Below are positions 1-9,029 of a stretch of 64,000 nt of DNA, one piece after another. This DNA is from Pseudomonadota bacterium (GTDB lineage: Bacteria; Myxococcota_A; UBA796; SXON01), in the NCBI GenBank assembly GCA_005778355.1, contig SXON01000132.1, forward strand, positions 1 through 64,000, in the 5' to 3' direction. Made by a program: the position numbers and the translations under genes. Under the pieces are notes generated by a model. The model ran no database searches and had not been told where the DNA came from. It saw nothing but the letters and a program-made list of their open reading frames with translations. Within the stretch, counting starts at the first letter, position 1; every line of letters starts with the position of its first letter.

Positions 1-1038
1 GGGCACCTCGGCCGGGCGGGGCAGTGCGGGCGGCGGGGGTGGCGCGGCGGGGCGGCTGAAGGAGGGTGGCGCGGGCTGCGCGACGGGAGGCGGGAGGGCC
101 TCGGCCGCCGGCGGCGGGGACCGGAGCGACCGCGGCGCCGAGAGGTCTTCGGCAGGGGCGTAGCCGGTGTTGCGTGGTGCCGCCGGTGACGATCTCGGGC
201 TCGGCGCGGCAAAAGCCTCGTCGTCGTCGTCTTCCTCGGCGAGCATCTGCGCGATTTTCTCGCGGCTCCAGAAGGAGGTGCTCTCGCCCTTGCTCGAGGG
301 CGCCTGCCTCACCGCGCCCTTGGCCATCGGGGCCCCCAGCGCGCTCGGCCCCTCGAGGATTTCCACGTTGCTGGGCATGGGCCGCATCGCGGGCGCGCCT
401 GACGAGAGTGCCGCTGACGAGGGTGCAGCGCGCACGCCCGTGTCGACCGACCACTCGGGCAGGCCGTCGCCGGGGATCTCCGCGGCCACGGAGAGCAGCA
501 CGTTGGCCGCGTCGAGAGCGGCGGGCCGCTCGTCGGGGTGCCAGGCCATGATCTTGCAGAGGAAGGTGCGGACGTCTTGCACCCAGCGCTTGCCCTGGAC
601 GGCGCGGAAGTCGAGCGCCAGGACGCGGTTGATCACCTCGTCGTCGTGGCCCTCCTCGTCGGCCGGCAGCTCGCCGATCCCCTCGTCGGCGAGCATCGAG
701 TGCAAGACGATGCCGAGGCCGTAGATGTCGACAGCGTAGGTGTCGACCCGTCCCTCGGGCGCGCTGGAGCTGCCCCGGGCTTGCCCGAACCCGTCGAGGC
801 TCACGTCGCCGTTGGTGGCCACGCGCACCAGGGCTGGCCTCAGGTCCCCGTGCACCACCTGGTCCATCTCGGCGATGCACAAGATATCCGCGATGGCCGC
901 CCCGAGTTCGAGCGCGGCTTTCAGCGGCGGCCGCCCCTCGCGCAACAACTCCTCGAGCGTGCGCCCCGGTGCGGTGCCCTCGGCGGCGAGGACTTGCCCC
1001 GTTTCACCGGCCTCGCGGGTGTAGTGGTAGGCGCTCAC
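1..1038 (-). CDS. Serine/threonine protein kinase-like protein, probable pseudokinase, C-terminus runs off the window
   Basis: Reverse-strand reading frame open to position 1: VSAYHYTREAGETGQVLAAEGT...VVHGDLRPALVRVATNGDVSLDGFGQAR...DTYAVDIYGLGIVLHSML...HPDERPAALDAANVLL, then a Pro-rich tail. Absent from the ORF track because no stop lies in the window. Confidence 0.75.
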   Translation of the reverse strand, partial: MSAYHYTREAGETGQVLAAEGTAPGRTLEELLREGRPPLKAALELGAAIADILCIAEMDQVVHGDLRPALVRVATNGDVSLDGFGQARGSSSAPEGRVDTYAVDIYGLGIVLHSMLADEGIGELPADEEGHDDEVINRVLALDFRAVQGKRWVQDVRTFLCKIMAWHPDERPAALDAANVLLSVAAEIPGDGLPEWSVDTGVRAAPSSAALSSGAPAMRPMPSNVEILEGPSALGAPMAKGAVRQAPSSKGESTSFWSREKIAQMLAEEDDDDEAFAAPSPRSSPAAPRNTGYAPAEDLSAPRSLRSPPPAAEALPPPVAQPAPPSFSRPAAPPPPPALPRPAEVP

Positions 1039-1048
1039 GCGCCGCCGT

Positions 1049-2476
1049 CTATCCCGGCGATCCGTCGAGAGCTTCCCGCAGCAAGCGCTGCGCGACGCCC
1101 GGCTCGGCCTTCCGCCCCGTGGCCACCATCAGCTTCCCCATGAAGAAGCCGAAAAGCCCTTTGTTGCCCGCGCGGTACTTGGCGAGCTCACTCCGGTTGG
1201 CGGCGAGAACCTCGGCCACGATGTCGGCGAGCTTGCCCTCGTCGCTGAGTTGACCAAGCCCGAGTCGCGACACGATCTCGGATGGATCTCCGCCTGCCTC
1301 GGCCAGTACCTCGATCACCCGCTTGGCGCCGTCGCGGTTGACGGTGCCCGCGTCGACCAGGGCCTGCACCCGGGCGAGGCCCGCGCCGGTGATGTGCCCC
1401 GGATCTTCCCGGCGGAGCACCTCGCCGGTCACCCAGTTGGCCATGGCCTTGGGCGATCCGCCCGAGGCCACGGCATCCGCGAAGATCGCGGCTGCCTCCG
1501 GGTTGCCCAGGATCACCGTCACATCGTAGGGAGAAAGGCCGTAGTTATCCACCCAGTCGGTCACGCGTCGTTCGTCCTCCGCGGCGAGGAAGACGTCCAT
1601 CGGCACGCCGGGCAAGAGCGCGCGCTGGCCCTCGATTTCCCCGGCTTCGAGCACCAGCGGGCCGAGGTCGGGATCGGGGAAGGAGCGGTAGTCGGCCGAG
1701 CCTTCTTTCTTGCGCAGCGTGACCGTTCCCTTACCGGCCCAGGTTCGCGTCTCCTGGTCGACCGTGCCACCTGCCCGAAGGACTGCCACCTGCCTCTCGA
1801 TCTCGAAACGAATGGCCTTGGCCACGAAGCGGAAGCTGTTGACGTTCTTCACCTCCACCTTGGTGCCCCAGGGCTCTCCGGGCCGGTGGACGGACACGTT
1901 GGCGTCGCATCGGAAGTGTCCCTTCTCCATGTCGCCGGTGCACACGCCGGTGGCCACCAGCACCCGATGGAGCATCCGCAGGTAGGCCTCGGCCTCCTCG
2001 GCAGTGCGCATGTCGGCCTCGCTCACGATCTCGATCAGGGGCACGCCGGCGCGGCTCCAGTCCACGGTGCTGCCGCCCTCAGCGTGTGTCATCTTCCCGG
2101 CGTCTTCCTCGAGGTGGATCCGCGTGATTCGAAAGCGTTTGCCGAGCGCATGGATCGCGCCGCCGGTCGCCAGCGGGCGGTCGAACTGGGAGATCTGGTA
2201 GCCCTTGGGCAGGTCTGGGTAGAAGTAGTGCTTCCGCGCGAAGATGCTCGTGTCGTGGATCGTGCACCCGGTCGCGAGGGCGGCCCGCACGCCGAGCTTG
2301 ACCGCGTGGTCGTTGAGCACCGGCAGCGTGCCGGGGTGCGCGAGGCAGGTCGGGCACACGGCGCCGTTGGGCGGCGCGTCGACCACCACGGGACAAGCGC
2401 AAAACATCTTCGAGGCCGTGCGCAGCTGCGCGTGGCACTCGAGGCCGATGATGGCTTCGTAGCCGTCGAGGAGCAT
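1049..2476 (-). CDS. gatB: Asp-tRNA(Asn)/Glu-tRNA(Gln) amidotransferase subunit GatB
   Basis: MLLDGYEAIIGLECHAQLRTASKMFCAC...FYPDLPKGYQISQFDRP...LEEDAGKMTH...VDWSRAGVPLIEIVSE, characteristic GatB motifs. Confidence 0.97.
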   Translation of the reverse strand: MLLDGYEAIIGLECHAQLRTASKMFCACPVVVDAPPNGAVCPTCLAHPGTLPVLNDHAVKLGVRAALATGCTIHDTSIFARKHYFYPDLPKGYQISQFDRPLATGGAIHALGKRFRITRIHLEEDAGKMTHAEGGSTVDWSRAGVPLIEIVSEADMRTAEEAEAYLRMLHRVLVATGVCTGDMEKGHFRCDANVSVHRPGEPWGTKVEVKNVNSFRFVAKAIRFEIERQVAVLRAGGTVDQETRTWAGKGTVTLRKKEGSADYRSFPDPDLGPLVLEAGEIEGQRALLPGVPMDVFLAAEDERRVTDWVDNYGLSPYDVTVILGNPEAAAIFADAVASGGSPKAMANWVTGEVLRREDPGHITGAGLARVQALVDAGTVNRDGAKRVIEVLAEAGGDPSEIVSRLGLGQLSDEGKLADIVAEVLAANRSELAKYRAGNKGLFGFFMGKLMVATGRKAEPGVAQRLLREALDGSPG

Positions 2477-2636
2477 GGCAGGCGCCTATTCGGGCCCGAG
2501 AGCCGAGGCTCGCCGAGGTGCTCGCGAGAGGGCGGCCCCTGTCGGTGAGGCGTTCGGCGGGCACCGCGAGGCGAAACGTCCGCGGAATGCGAAGGACATC
2601 TTTGTCGCGACAAATTTGACCGAGGGGTCATCGGTC

Positions 2637-2826
2637 GCAAAATCGGACACTTGTCAGAGTCATCGACCAGAAAATAGGACAGATCCACGCCCGCGGGGTC
2701 GTTGACACCGAAGTCTCGCGCGAAAACCGGCATTTGCTCGTACGCGAACTCCGCCGAGGCGTTCCACAGTCCTATTTTTTCCCCGATGGGTAGCGGCAGT
2801 GTCCTATTTTCAGGGGCATGACCCTG
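2637..2826. repeat. Intergenic 2+2 inverted-motif element (copy 1)
   Basis: AAAATCGGAC 2639-2648 and AAAATAGGAC 2671-2680 (minus orientation) face GTCCTATTTT at 2769-2778 and 2801-2810 (plus); both pairs have 32-bp spacing. Confidence 0.7.
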
Positions 2827-2919
2827 GCTCGCGACCAGGTGCCGCCGACGCGCGCTCGCGGTCAACCCCCGTGCCGCCCCGGGTGACCCGCCCGCGACGG
2901 AGTTAGCCGCCGAGACACC

Positions 2920-4284
2920 ATGGCCACCGTCCAGAACGCCCGAGGCACCCGCGACCTGCTCCCCGCCCAGATGCACGGCCGCCTGCACGTGATCGGCATC
3001 ATCCGCGAGGCCTTCGCCTCGTTCGGCTTCGAACCCTTGGAAACGCCCGCCTTCGAGCGCATCGACACGCTCATGGGAAAGTACGGCGAGGAAGGCGAGA
3101 AGCTCATCTTTCGCATCCTCGAGCGCGGCGAGGGCGGGCGCGAGGGCAAAGCCGACCTCGCCTTGCGCTACGACCTCACCGTGCCGCTCGCCCGGGTGAT
3201 CGCCCAGAACCCGGCGATCCCGATGCCCTTCAAGCGGTACCAGGTGCAGCCGGTGTGGCGGGCCGACCGGCCGCAGAAGGGGCGGTTTCGCGAGTTCTAC
3301 CAGTGCGACGCCGATATCGTGGGCATCGACTCCCGCCTCGCCGACGCCGAGTGCCTCGCGGTGGCGCACGAGGCGCTGTCACGACTCGGGTTTGCGGACT
3401 TCCAGATCAAGGTCAATCACCGCAAGCTCCTGAGCGCGATCTGCGCCGCGGCCGGTGCGGCGGACCGCGAGTCGGAGGTGCTCGTTGCCATCGACAAGCT
3501 CGACAAGATCGGCCGCGACGGGGTGAGCAAAGAGCTGGCCGATCGGGCCTTCCCGGCCGAGGTGATCGAGCGCCTGTGGACGATGCTCGCCGAGCCCGGG
3601 GATCTCGACGCCGTGGAAGCGGCCGTGGGCGAGTCGGCGCGCGCCCCGGCCGCCGAGCTGCGCGAGGTCTTCGCTCACGTGCGGTCGCTGGTTGGCGACA
3701 CCTCGCCGCTGGAAGAGCTCGCCGCCCTGGGGCGGCCGCCTGGCGCGGGGCGCGTGGTCTTTGACGCCACCCTCGCGCGCGGTCTCGGCTACTACACCGG
3801 CCCGGTTTTCGAGGCGGTGATCCTCGAGGGCGGCGTGGGCTCGGTGTCAGGCGGTGGTCGTTACGATGGCCTAGTCGGCATGTTCTCGGGGCGACAGGTG
3901 CCGGCGGTGGGCGTGTCGCTGGGCCTGGAACGCTTGCTCGTCGTCATGGAAGAACGCGGCATGTTGCCGACCAGCGGCACGCGGACGAAGGTGCTCGTCA
4001 CCCGATTCTCGCCCGAGACCGACGTGGCGGCGCTTCGAGTGGCCGCCCAGCTGCGCGCCGAGGGCATCGAGACGGAAACCTGGCTCGGCGCCCCGGGCAG
4101 CCTCGGCAAGCAGTTCAAGTACGCCGGCGGTCGCGGCATCCCGCTGGCGGTGGTGATTGGCCCCGAGGAGCTGGAGGCGGGCGCGGTGTCGCTGAAGGAC
4201 CTGCGCAGCGGTCACCAGAGCCGCGTGGCCACCGAGCTGCTCCACGGGACGATCTGCGCCGCTCTGGATTGCAGGAGTGCATAG
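2920..4284 (+). CDS. hisS: Histidyl-tRNA synthetase
   Basis: ARGTRDLLPAQ...LRYDLTVPLARV...KRYQVQPVWRADRPQKGRFREFYQCDAD...ARGLGYYTGPVFE...GGGRYDGLVGMF: class II HisRS motifs. Confidence 0.98.
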   Translation: MATVQNARGTRDLLPAQMHGRLHVIGIIREAFASFGFEPLETPAFERIDTLMGKYGEEGEKLIFRILERGEGGREGKADLALRYDLTVPLARVIAQNPAIPMPFKRYQVQPVWRADRPQKGRFREFYQCDADIVGIDSRLADAECLAVAHEALSRLGFADFQIKVNHRKLLSAICAAAGAADRESEVLVAIDKLDKIGRDGVSKELADRAFPAEVIERLWTMLAEPGDLDAVEAAVGESARAPAAELREVFAHVRSLVGDTSPLEELAALGRPPGAGRVVFDATLARGLGYYTGPVFEAVILEGGVGSVSGGGRYDGLVGMFSGRQVPAVGVSLGLERLLVVMEERGMLPTSGTRTKVLVTRFSPETDVAALRVAAQLRAEGIETETWLGAPGSLGKQFKYAGGRGIPLAVVIGPEELEAGAVSLKDLRSGHQSRVATELLHGTICAALDCRSA

Positions 4285-5119
4285 CGTGTTTCGCGACGAC
4301 GTCCTCGCCGGGCAGGTGGCGCTGGTCACCGGGGGCGGCACGGGTATCGGCGCGGCCACGGCTCGGATGCTGGGTCGGATGGGCGCGACCGTCGTCATCG
4401 CCTCGCGCAAGGCGAGTAACATCGAGCCGGCGGTGGCGGGCCTCTCCCGGCAGGTGGGTCGTCCCGTGCACGGCATCGTCTGTGACATCCGCGACCGCGC
4501 GGCCGTCGACGCGTGTGTCAAGTCGGTCATCGACACCCACGGCCGCCTGGACATCCTCGTCAACAATGGCGGGGGACAGTTCCTTTCCCCCGCCGAGGTG
4601 ATCACCCCGAAGGGCTGGGACGCCGTCGTGGCCACCAACCTCACCGGCCAGTGGAACATCACGCAGGCGGCGGCCAATGCATGGATGCTGGGTCACGGGG
4701 GTGCCATCGTCAACATCACCATGCTCACCGCCCGCGGTTTCCCGGGCATGGCACACTCGGTGGCCGCCCGCGCCGGCGTGGAAGCGATGGGTCGCACGCT
4801 GGCGGTGGAGTGGGCGAGCCGGGGCGTCCGGATCAACAGCGTGGAGCCCGGGCTCGTCAATAGCTCCGGCTTCCGTCGATACCCGGAGGGGGCCTTCGAC
4901 CTGCGCGAGCTGCAACGCCGCGTGCCCATGAAGCGCATGGCCACGGTCGACGAGATCGCCGGCACCGTGTGTTTCCTCGTGTCTCCTCTGGGCGGCTACA
5001 TCACCGGCCAGACGATCGTGGTCGACGGCGGCCACTCGCTCTGGGGCGACAACTGGATCGTCCCCGACCCAGAGCCCCTGCCGGACGTGGTGATCCCGAG
5101 GGAGGAGTGGGAGGAGTAG
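4277..5119 (+). CDS. SDR oxidoreductase resembling peroxisomal trans-2-enoyl-CoA reductase (PECR) type
   Basis: LVTGGGTGIGAATARML...NNGGGQFLSPAE...GFPGMAHSVAARAGVEAMGRTLAVEWASRGVRINSVEPG...FLVSPLGGYITGQTIVVDGGHSLW; GTG start overlaps the hisS stop by 8 nt. Confidence 0.88.
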   Translation: MHSVFRDDVLAGQVALVTGGGTGIGAATARMLGRMGATVVIASRKASNIEPAVAGLSRQVGRPVHGIVCDIRDRAAVDACVKSVIDTHGRLDILVNNGGGQFLSPAEVITPKGWDAVVATNLTGQWNITQAAANAWMLGHGGAIVNITMLTARGFPGMAHSVAARAGVEAMGRTLAVEWASRGVRINSVEPGLVNSSGFRRYPEGAFDLRELQRRVPMKRMATVDEIAGTVCFLVSPLGGYITGQTIVVDGGHSLWGDNWIVPDPEPLPDVVIPREEWEE

Positions 5120-5125
5120 GCGTAG

Positions 5126-5497
5126 TCAGAAGTCGAGGCACTCGTAGGTTGTGAACATGCCGAAGCAGTCGTTGATCCCGGGAAAGCCCTCCTCGCAGCT
5201 CCGGCGCGGCGCCGTAAGGGAGAGGATACACTTTTCCGCCGCGCACGGGTCGAAATCGTCATAGCTGCACGTTCCCGGGAGTTGGGGCGAGCCGCCGTCC
5301 CAGGTGGCGATGCAGTGGTCGACCGTGCTCGCCCCCTCGTAGCAGCGGGCACTGTACTCGCATGCGGCGACACGGTAAGCGTCCTCGGCGCCGTCTGGTG
5401 TGATGTCCTCGCATACCTCGGCGCTGTCCTGGCCCTCGGACACGGTCGCGCAGCCGCACAGTACCACCGAGAGCAGGCCAACCTGCGCGCGGTTCAT
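5126..5497 (-). CDS. Small Cys-rich lipoprotein, paralog A
   Basis: MNRAQVGLLSVVLCGCATVS...EDAYRVAACEYSARC...YDDFDPCAAEKCILSLTAPRRSCEE; lipobox-like LCGC; paralogous to 5600-6013. Confidence 0.75.
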   Translation of the reverse strand: MNRAQVGLLSVVLCGCATVSEGQDSAEVCEDITPDGAEDAYRVAACEYSARCYEGASTVDHCIATWDGGSPQLPGTCSYDDFDPCAAEKCILSLTAPRRSCEEGFPGINDCFGMFTTYECLDF

Positions 5498-5599
5498 GGG
5501 GGTCTGTGCCGGCCCGTTGCCGCGCGATGAGGAGACGTGGTCAAGTGGCCGGCACGTGGTGACGCTGTGGAGTCAACACGGGGCGTTTCCCGGGGGGGC

Positions 5600-6013
5600 T
5601 CAGATGTCCGCACATGCGTAGGACGTGAACATGCCAAAACAATCTCCAATGTCCGGGAGGTTCTCGTCGCACGAACGCCGCGGCGCCGTCAGGTGGAGGA
5701 TGCACTTCTCAGCCGCGCAGGGGTCGAAATCGTCGTAGAAGCAGTTGCGCGGCAGCTTTGGAGACTCGATCTCCCACAGTGCAATGCACTCGTCGGTCGA
5801 TGGCCTAGCTTCGCCGCATCGTGACCCGTATTCGCAGGCGGCGACTCGGTACGCTTCCTCGGCGCCTTCCGGAGTGATGCCCTGACACACCCCTGTGCTG
5901 TCCGCCTCGCTGGGTCCCACTGCGCATCCCGACGCGCACGTCAGAACCATGGCAGTCCACACCAACGTCAACGGGCACCTTCCAGACCGGGCGCTGACGG
6001 TCCGCAACAACAC
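5600..6013 (-). CDS. Small Cys-rich lipoprotein, paralog B (start uncertain)
   Basis: ...EEAYRVAACEYGSRCGE...FYDDFDPCAAEKCILHLTAPRRSCDE; strongly similar to 5126-5497. The listed start overlaps the upstream gene by about 46 nt, so a downstream start is possible. Confidence 0.72.
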   Translation of the reverse strand: MLLRTVSARSGRCPLTLVWTAMVLTCASGCAVGPSEADSTGVCQGITPEGAEEAYRVAACEYGSRCGEARPSTDECIALWEIESPKLPRNCFYDDFDPCAAEKCILHLTAPRRSCDENLPDIGDCFGMFTSYACADI

Positions 6014-7893
6014 TGTTCCGGTGTCCCTACCCCAAGGTGATTACACGTGGTTATCGCTTGGCAATCTCGGTCCAGAGGGTCGAGCTGGTGCTCGATGGAT
6101 CCCATCGCGCGTACCATGCAGTCGCCATCGCCCGCGTTGTCGGTGTCACACCAGCCGGTAGAACAATGGGTGTACGCGCTCCCGGGCACCCCCGGGCTTC
6201 GCACGAAGCAGAAATTCACAGCGTTCTGCGAGCCCTCACTGGGGCCAGTCATCTCAAAGCCACTGGGCGTGCAGTAGGGGTTGCTGTTGCTCGCGCCCTC
6301 GCTCGGGACACATGTCCCCGTGGGAAGGCCGAGGTGCGCGATCACGCGACAGGTGAAGGGCGCCAGCGCGGCTTCCATAAAATAGAACTTACCAGGTCGG
6401 TCGCTTGTTTCGTTGTCGTCGTCGTCGCCATCGTCGTCAGCGCAATGTCCGTGCGCGTTCCACGTGTGCCCCATCTCGTGCCCATGAAGGCGCGCGAGTT
6501 GGAGCACCCTCCGAAGCACGCTGCGACCCAACGCCCAGGCGGGCGTGAGGTGACTCTCGACACGTCTCCAGCATTCTTCGACCGATTCGGCCGCCAGGCA
6601 GTATTCCACCGAGAGCCAGGCGTAGAACATGAGGACATCGGACCATCGACCGTACCCAGCGAGTGTGCGGGCATGATGGAACAAGTGGTCGTATTGGAGG
6701 GCATCGCCGCTCCAGGTTTGCGCAGCCGGGCCGATCGCGGCGTCGGTGTAGCTGAGGTAGCGAACGCCATCACTGCCGGTTTGCCACTCCACCTCGAACT
6801 CGTGCTCGTTCCCGGTCGCCGAGATTGGGGCACCATTCGCATCGTAGAGTAGGACATCGGTGTTGCAAGCCCCAACGTCCGGAAACGTATCGGTATAGTT
6901 AGAATCCTCCGACACCGCGTGCACCCAGTGCCACCACGGTTCGCCCGCGTGGTCCGGTTCGTCATGGTGCCGCGAGTGTGTCGCCGCCTCGGGTGCCGTG
7001 AGGAAATCCCGAAGCGCCTGCCCAAAACCATCGCCCTCGTGGGATCCGGTCGCTCGGTCGCGGATCCACGGCGAGTAGGTGCGCAGCATGGTGAGGGTGT
7101 AGCCGAGCACGTAGTACGGAGCACCCCCGTACGCGCGGAAGAACAGGTACCCATCGGGGTCGGGATCGATGTTCCAACACCCGACGAGGTACCCCCACCA
7201 GGGCTCGATGCCTTCAGTCCCGGTGATCCCCGCGTTCCGGGCGTCGGACAAGAAGTCCGACCAGAGGATCTGGAGCGTGTCTGCCCAGGCAAGCACGTCG
7301 GACGAGCCGGAAAGCAACGCGGCCGTTCGCTCGGCCGCGAAGTCAGCCGGCACGGAAACGACCGCGCTCCCGTGGGTGATCCCCACCGAGATCTCGAGCC
7401 GTGCCGGCGCGGCCGCGGTCGTCGTCATGGAGGGCGGCGAGGTGGCGCCCGCCGACACGCCTCCCGTCGAGACGCCGGCGTGTCCCCCGGCGCGCAGCGC
7501 CCGGACGAGCCCGAGGTTCGCTGCCCGTCGCCGTACCTCGACCGTCGTGGGCGCGGGGACGAGCAGCGTCGGGACTCCGCGTGCGCGCGAGGCGAGCACG
7601 GAGTTGTAGAAGACGCAGGGGTCGTCCGCCATTTGCAGTGGGCCCACCAGGCGGTGGCCATCGAGTCGCCGGCGCTTGCGGAGAGCGCGTCGGGCGAGTT
7701 TGCCCGCGGGCGACGAGACCCGAGGGGCCGGCTCGCAAGAGGAGTAGCCCGTCTGTAGGCCCACGCGACCCTTCGGGCGAGCCTGCGGGTGCGACGAGCG
7801 CGGCGGCTGGGGCGCGGGATCGGAGCGGGCCGCGCAACCGCCGCTGCAGCCACCGGCGCCGCAGGCACCCCCGCACTGGCAGGCCGCCCTCAA
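5968..7893 (-). CDS. Zincin-like metalloprotease candidate with Cys/Gly-rich N-terminus
   Basis: MRAACQCGGACGAGGCSGGCAA... N-terminus; HEMGHTWNAHGHC contains HExxH plus additional His; AAGGAG ribosome-binding site upstream of the TTG start. Confidence 0.7.
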   Translation of the reverse strand: MRAACQCGGACGAGGCSGGCAARSDPAPQPPRSSHPQARPKGRVGLQTGYSSCEPAPRVSSPAGKLARRALRKRRRLDGHRLVGPLQMADDPCVFYNSVLASRARGVPTLLVPAPTTVEVRRRAANLGLVRALRAGGHAGVSTGGVSAGATSPPSMTTTAAAPARLEISVGITHGSAVVSVPADFAAERTAALLSGSSDVLAWADTLQILWSDFLSDARNAGITGTEGIEPWWGYLVGCWNIDPDPDGYLFFRAYGGAPYYVLGYTLTMLRTYSPWIRDRATGSHEGDGFGQALRDFLTAPEAATHSRHHDEPDHAGEPWWHWVHAVSEDSNYTDTFPDVGACNTDVLLYDANGAPISATGNEHEFEVEWQTGSDGVRYLSYTDAAIGPAAQTWSGDALQYDHLFHHARTLAGYGRWSDVLMFYAWLSVEYCLAAESVEECWRRVESHLTPAWALGRSVLRRVLQLARLHGHEMGHTWNAHGHCADDDGDDDDNETSDRPGKFYFMEAALAPFTCRVIAHLGLPTGTCVPSEGASNSNPYCTPSGFEMTGPSEGSQNAVNFCFVRSPGVPGSAYTHCSTGWCDTDNAGDGDCMVRAMGSIEHQLDPLDRDCQAITTCNHLGVGTPEQCCCGPSAPGLEGAR

Positions 7894-7896
7894 CGG

Positions 7897-8301
7897 CTAC
7901 TCCTTGGCCACGATGTCGATGACCACCATGGGGCCGCCCGAGAAGTTGCCGCTGCCGGAGCGCCAGCGCACGAAGCGCATGAAGCTCGGCACCTCGACGT
8001 ACACCACCGCCATCGGCGCGGTGGTGTCGACCCGCACCGAGGTGCTGTTGATCGCGAGGTAGGCCTCGTCTTCGTTCGTGGCCGCGTGCTCGAGCACGAC
8101 CGTCGTGTTCACGTCCGTGGCGGTGCCTGCGCGAAGCCCGCGGACGGCCACCTGCAACGTGCGGTAGGCGCCCAGGTCGGCTACCTGCTCTCGCGGCGAC
8201 GTCTGGTTAGCACTGAGCACTCGGGCGTCTGCGATGCGGACATACTGAGATGACAACGTTCCTCCATTGTTCTTGGCAAGCGTACCCCCCCCCCCCCCCA
8301 A
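7897..8301 (-). CDS. Conserved-looking hypothetical protein (start uncertain; 5' end abuts a G15 tract)
   Basis: LSSQYVRIADARVLSANQTSPREQVADLGAYRTLQVAVRGL...RFVRWRSGSGNFSGGPMVVIDIVAKE; ends 3 nt before the 5968-7893 gene. Confidence 0.65.
   Translation of the reverse strand: MGGGGGTLAKNNGGTLSSQYVRIADARVLSANQTSPREQVADLGAYRTLQVAVRGLRAGTATDVNTTVVLEHAATNEDEAYLAINSTSVRVDTTAPMAVVYVEVPSFMRFVRWRSGSGNFSGGPMVVIDIVAKE
8285..8299. repeat. Homopolymer C15 (G15 on the coding strand)
   Basis: cgta-ccccccccccccccc-aaatcc read directly. Confidence 0.9.
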
Positions 8302-8355
8302 ATCCGTCCACGGGCGGCAAGCGCTCGCGACAAAAGGTGACGAGGGGAGGATGGC

Positions 8356-8790
8356 TCACCCCACCACCGGGTTCTCCGTTCGCAGCGAGGGAAACCTCGA
8401 CAGGTCGCGATCGGCGCTCCAGAGCGTGGAAACGCCCTCGGCGAGGCAGGTGGCGACGATGCGCGCGTCGTGCACCATCGGCCCCGTGATCTTCGCCTCC
8501 TCGGCCGTCTCCCAGAGCCGCGCCATCGCCGACGGCCCTTCGAAGATGACGACGCACGCGGGCGACTCTGTCCACGCGTGGACCTGAGCCACGGCTTGCG
8601 CCGGGGTGCTGGGCGGCCGGTAGATCCGGGGGTGGGTGACCACCGCGTAGAACTCGGCGAGCGCCTGCATCGGAAGCGCGAATCGCACCGTGCCCAAGCA
8701 GAGGGACCGCATCCGGGCGGCGGCGGCGCTATGGAAGGGAGAGTCGGCGCGGTGGGCGTACACCAGCAGCTGGGTGTCTACGGCGATCAA
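8356..8790 (-). CDS. vapC: PIN-domain ribonuclease toxin (VapC-like)
   Basis: (L)IAVDTQLLVYAHRADSPFHSAA...LAEFYAVVTHP...DARIVATCLAEGVSTLWSADRDLSRFP: PIN-type acidic residues; TTG start overlaps the antitoxin stop (TTGA). Confidence 0.85.
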   Translation of the reverse strand: MIAVDTQLLVYAHRADSPFHSAAAARMRSLCLGTVRFALPMQALAEFYAVVTHPRIYRPPSTPAQAVAQVHAWTESPACVVIFEGPSAMARLWETAEEAKITGPMVHDARIVATCLAEGVSTLWSADRDLSRFPSLRTENPVVG

Positions 8791-9029
8791 GGCGTGTCGC
8801 CGTAGATGGCGCTGCGGATGGCCGGCCACCCGCCGTCCTCGTACTCGGGCGAGATCCCCGAGCCTCCGACTGAGCGGTCCGGCAGAGTGTAGCTTGATCG
8901 GGCGGAGCGGCTTGCGATCACGTCGCGCAGCCCCGCCTCCACGAGGGCGCGGAGGGTGGTGCCCTCGCGCGCGGCGATGGCGCGCGCCTGCGCGAGGAGC
9001 GGGTCGGCGATGTCGATGGTGGTTTTCAT
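8787..9029 (-). CDS. vapB: VapB-type antitoxin
   Basis: MKTTIDIADPLLAQARAIAAREGTTLRALVEAGLRDVI, VapB family N-terminus; 4-nt overlap with the PIN gene. Confidence 0.85.
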   Translation of the reverse strand: MKTTIDIADPLLAQARAIAAREGTTLRALVEAGLRDVIASRSARSSYTLPDRSVGGSGISPEYEDGGWPAIRSAIYGDTP

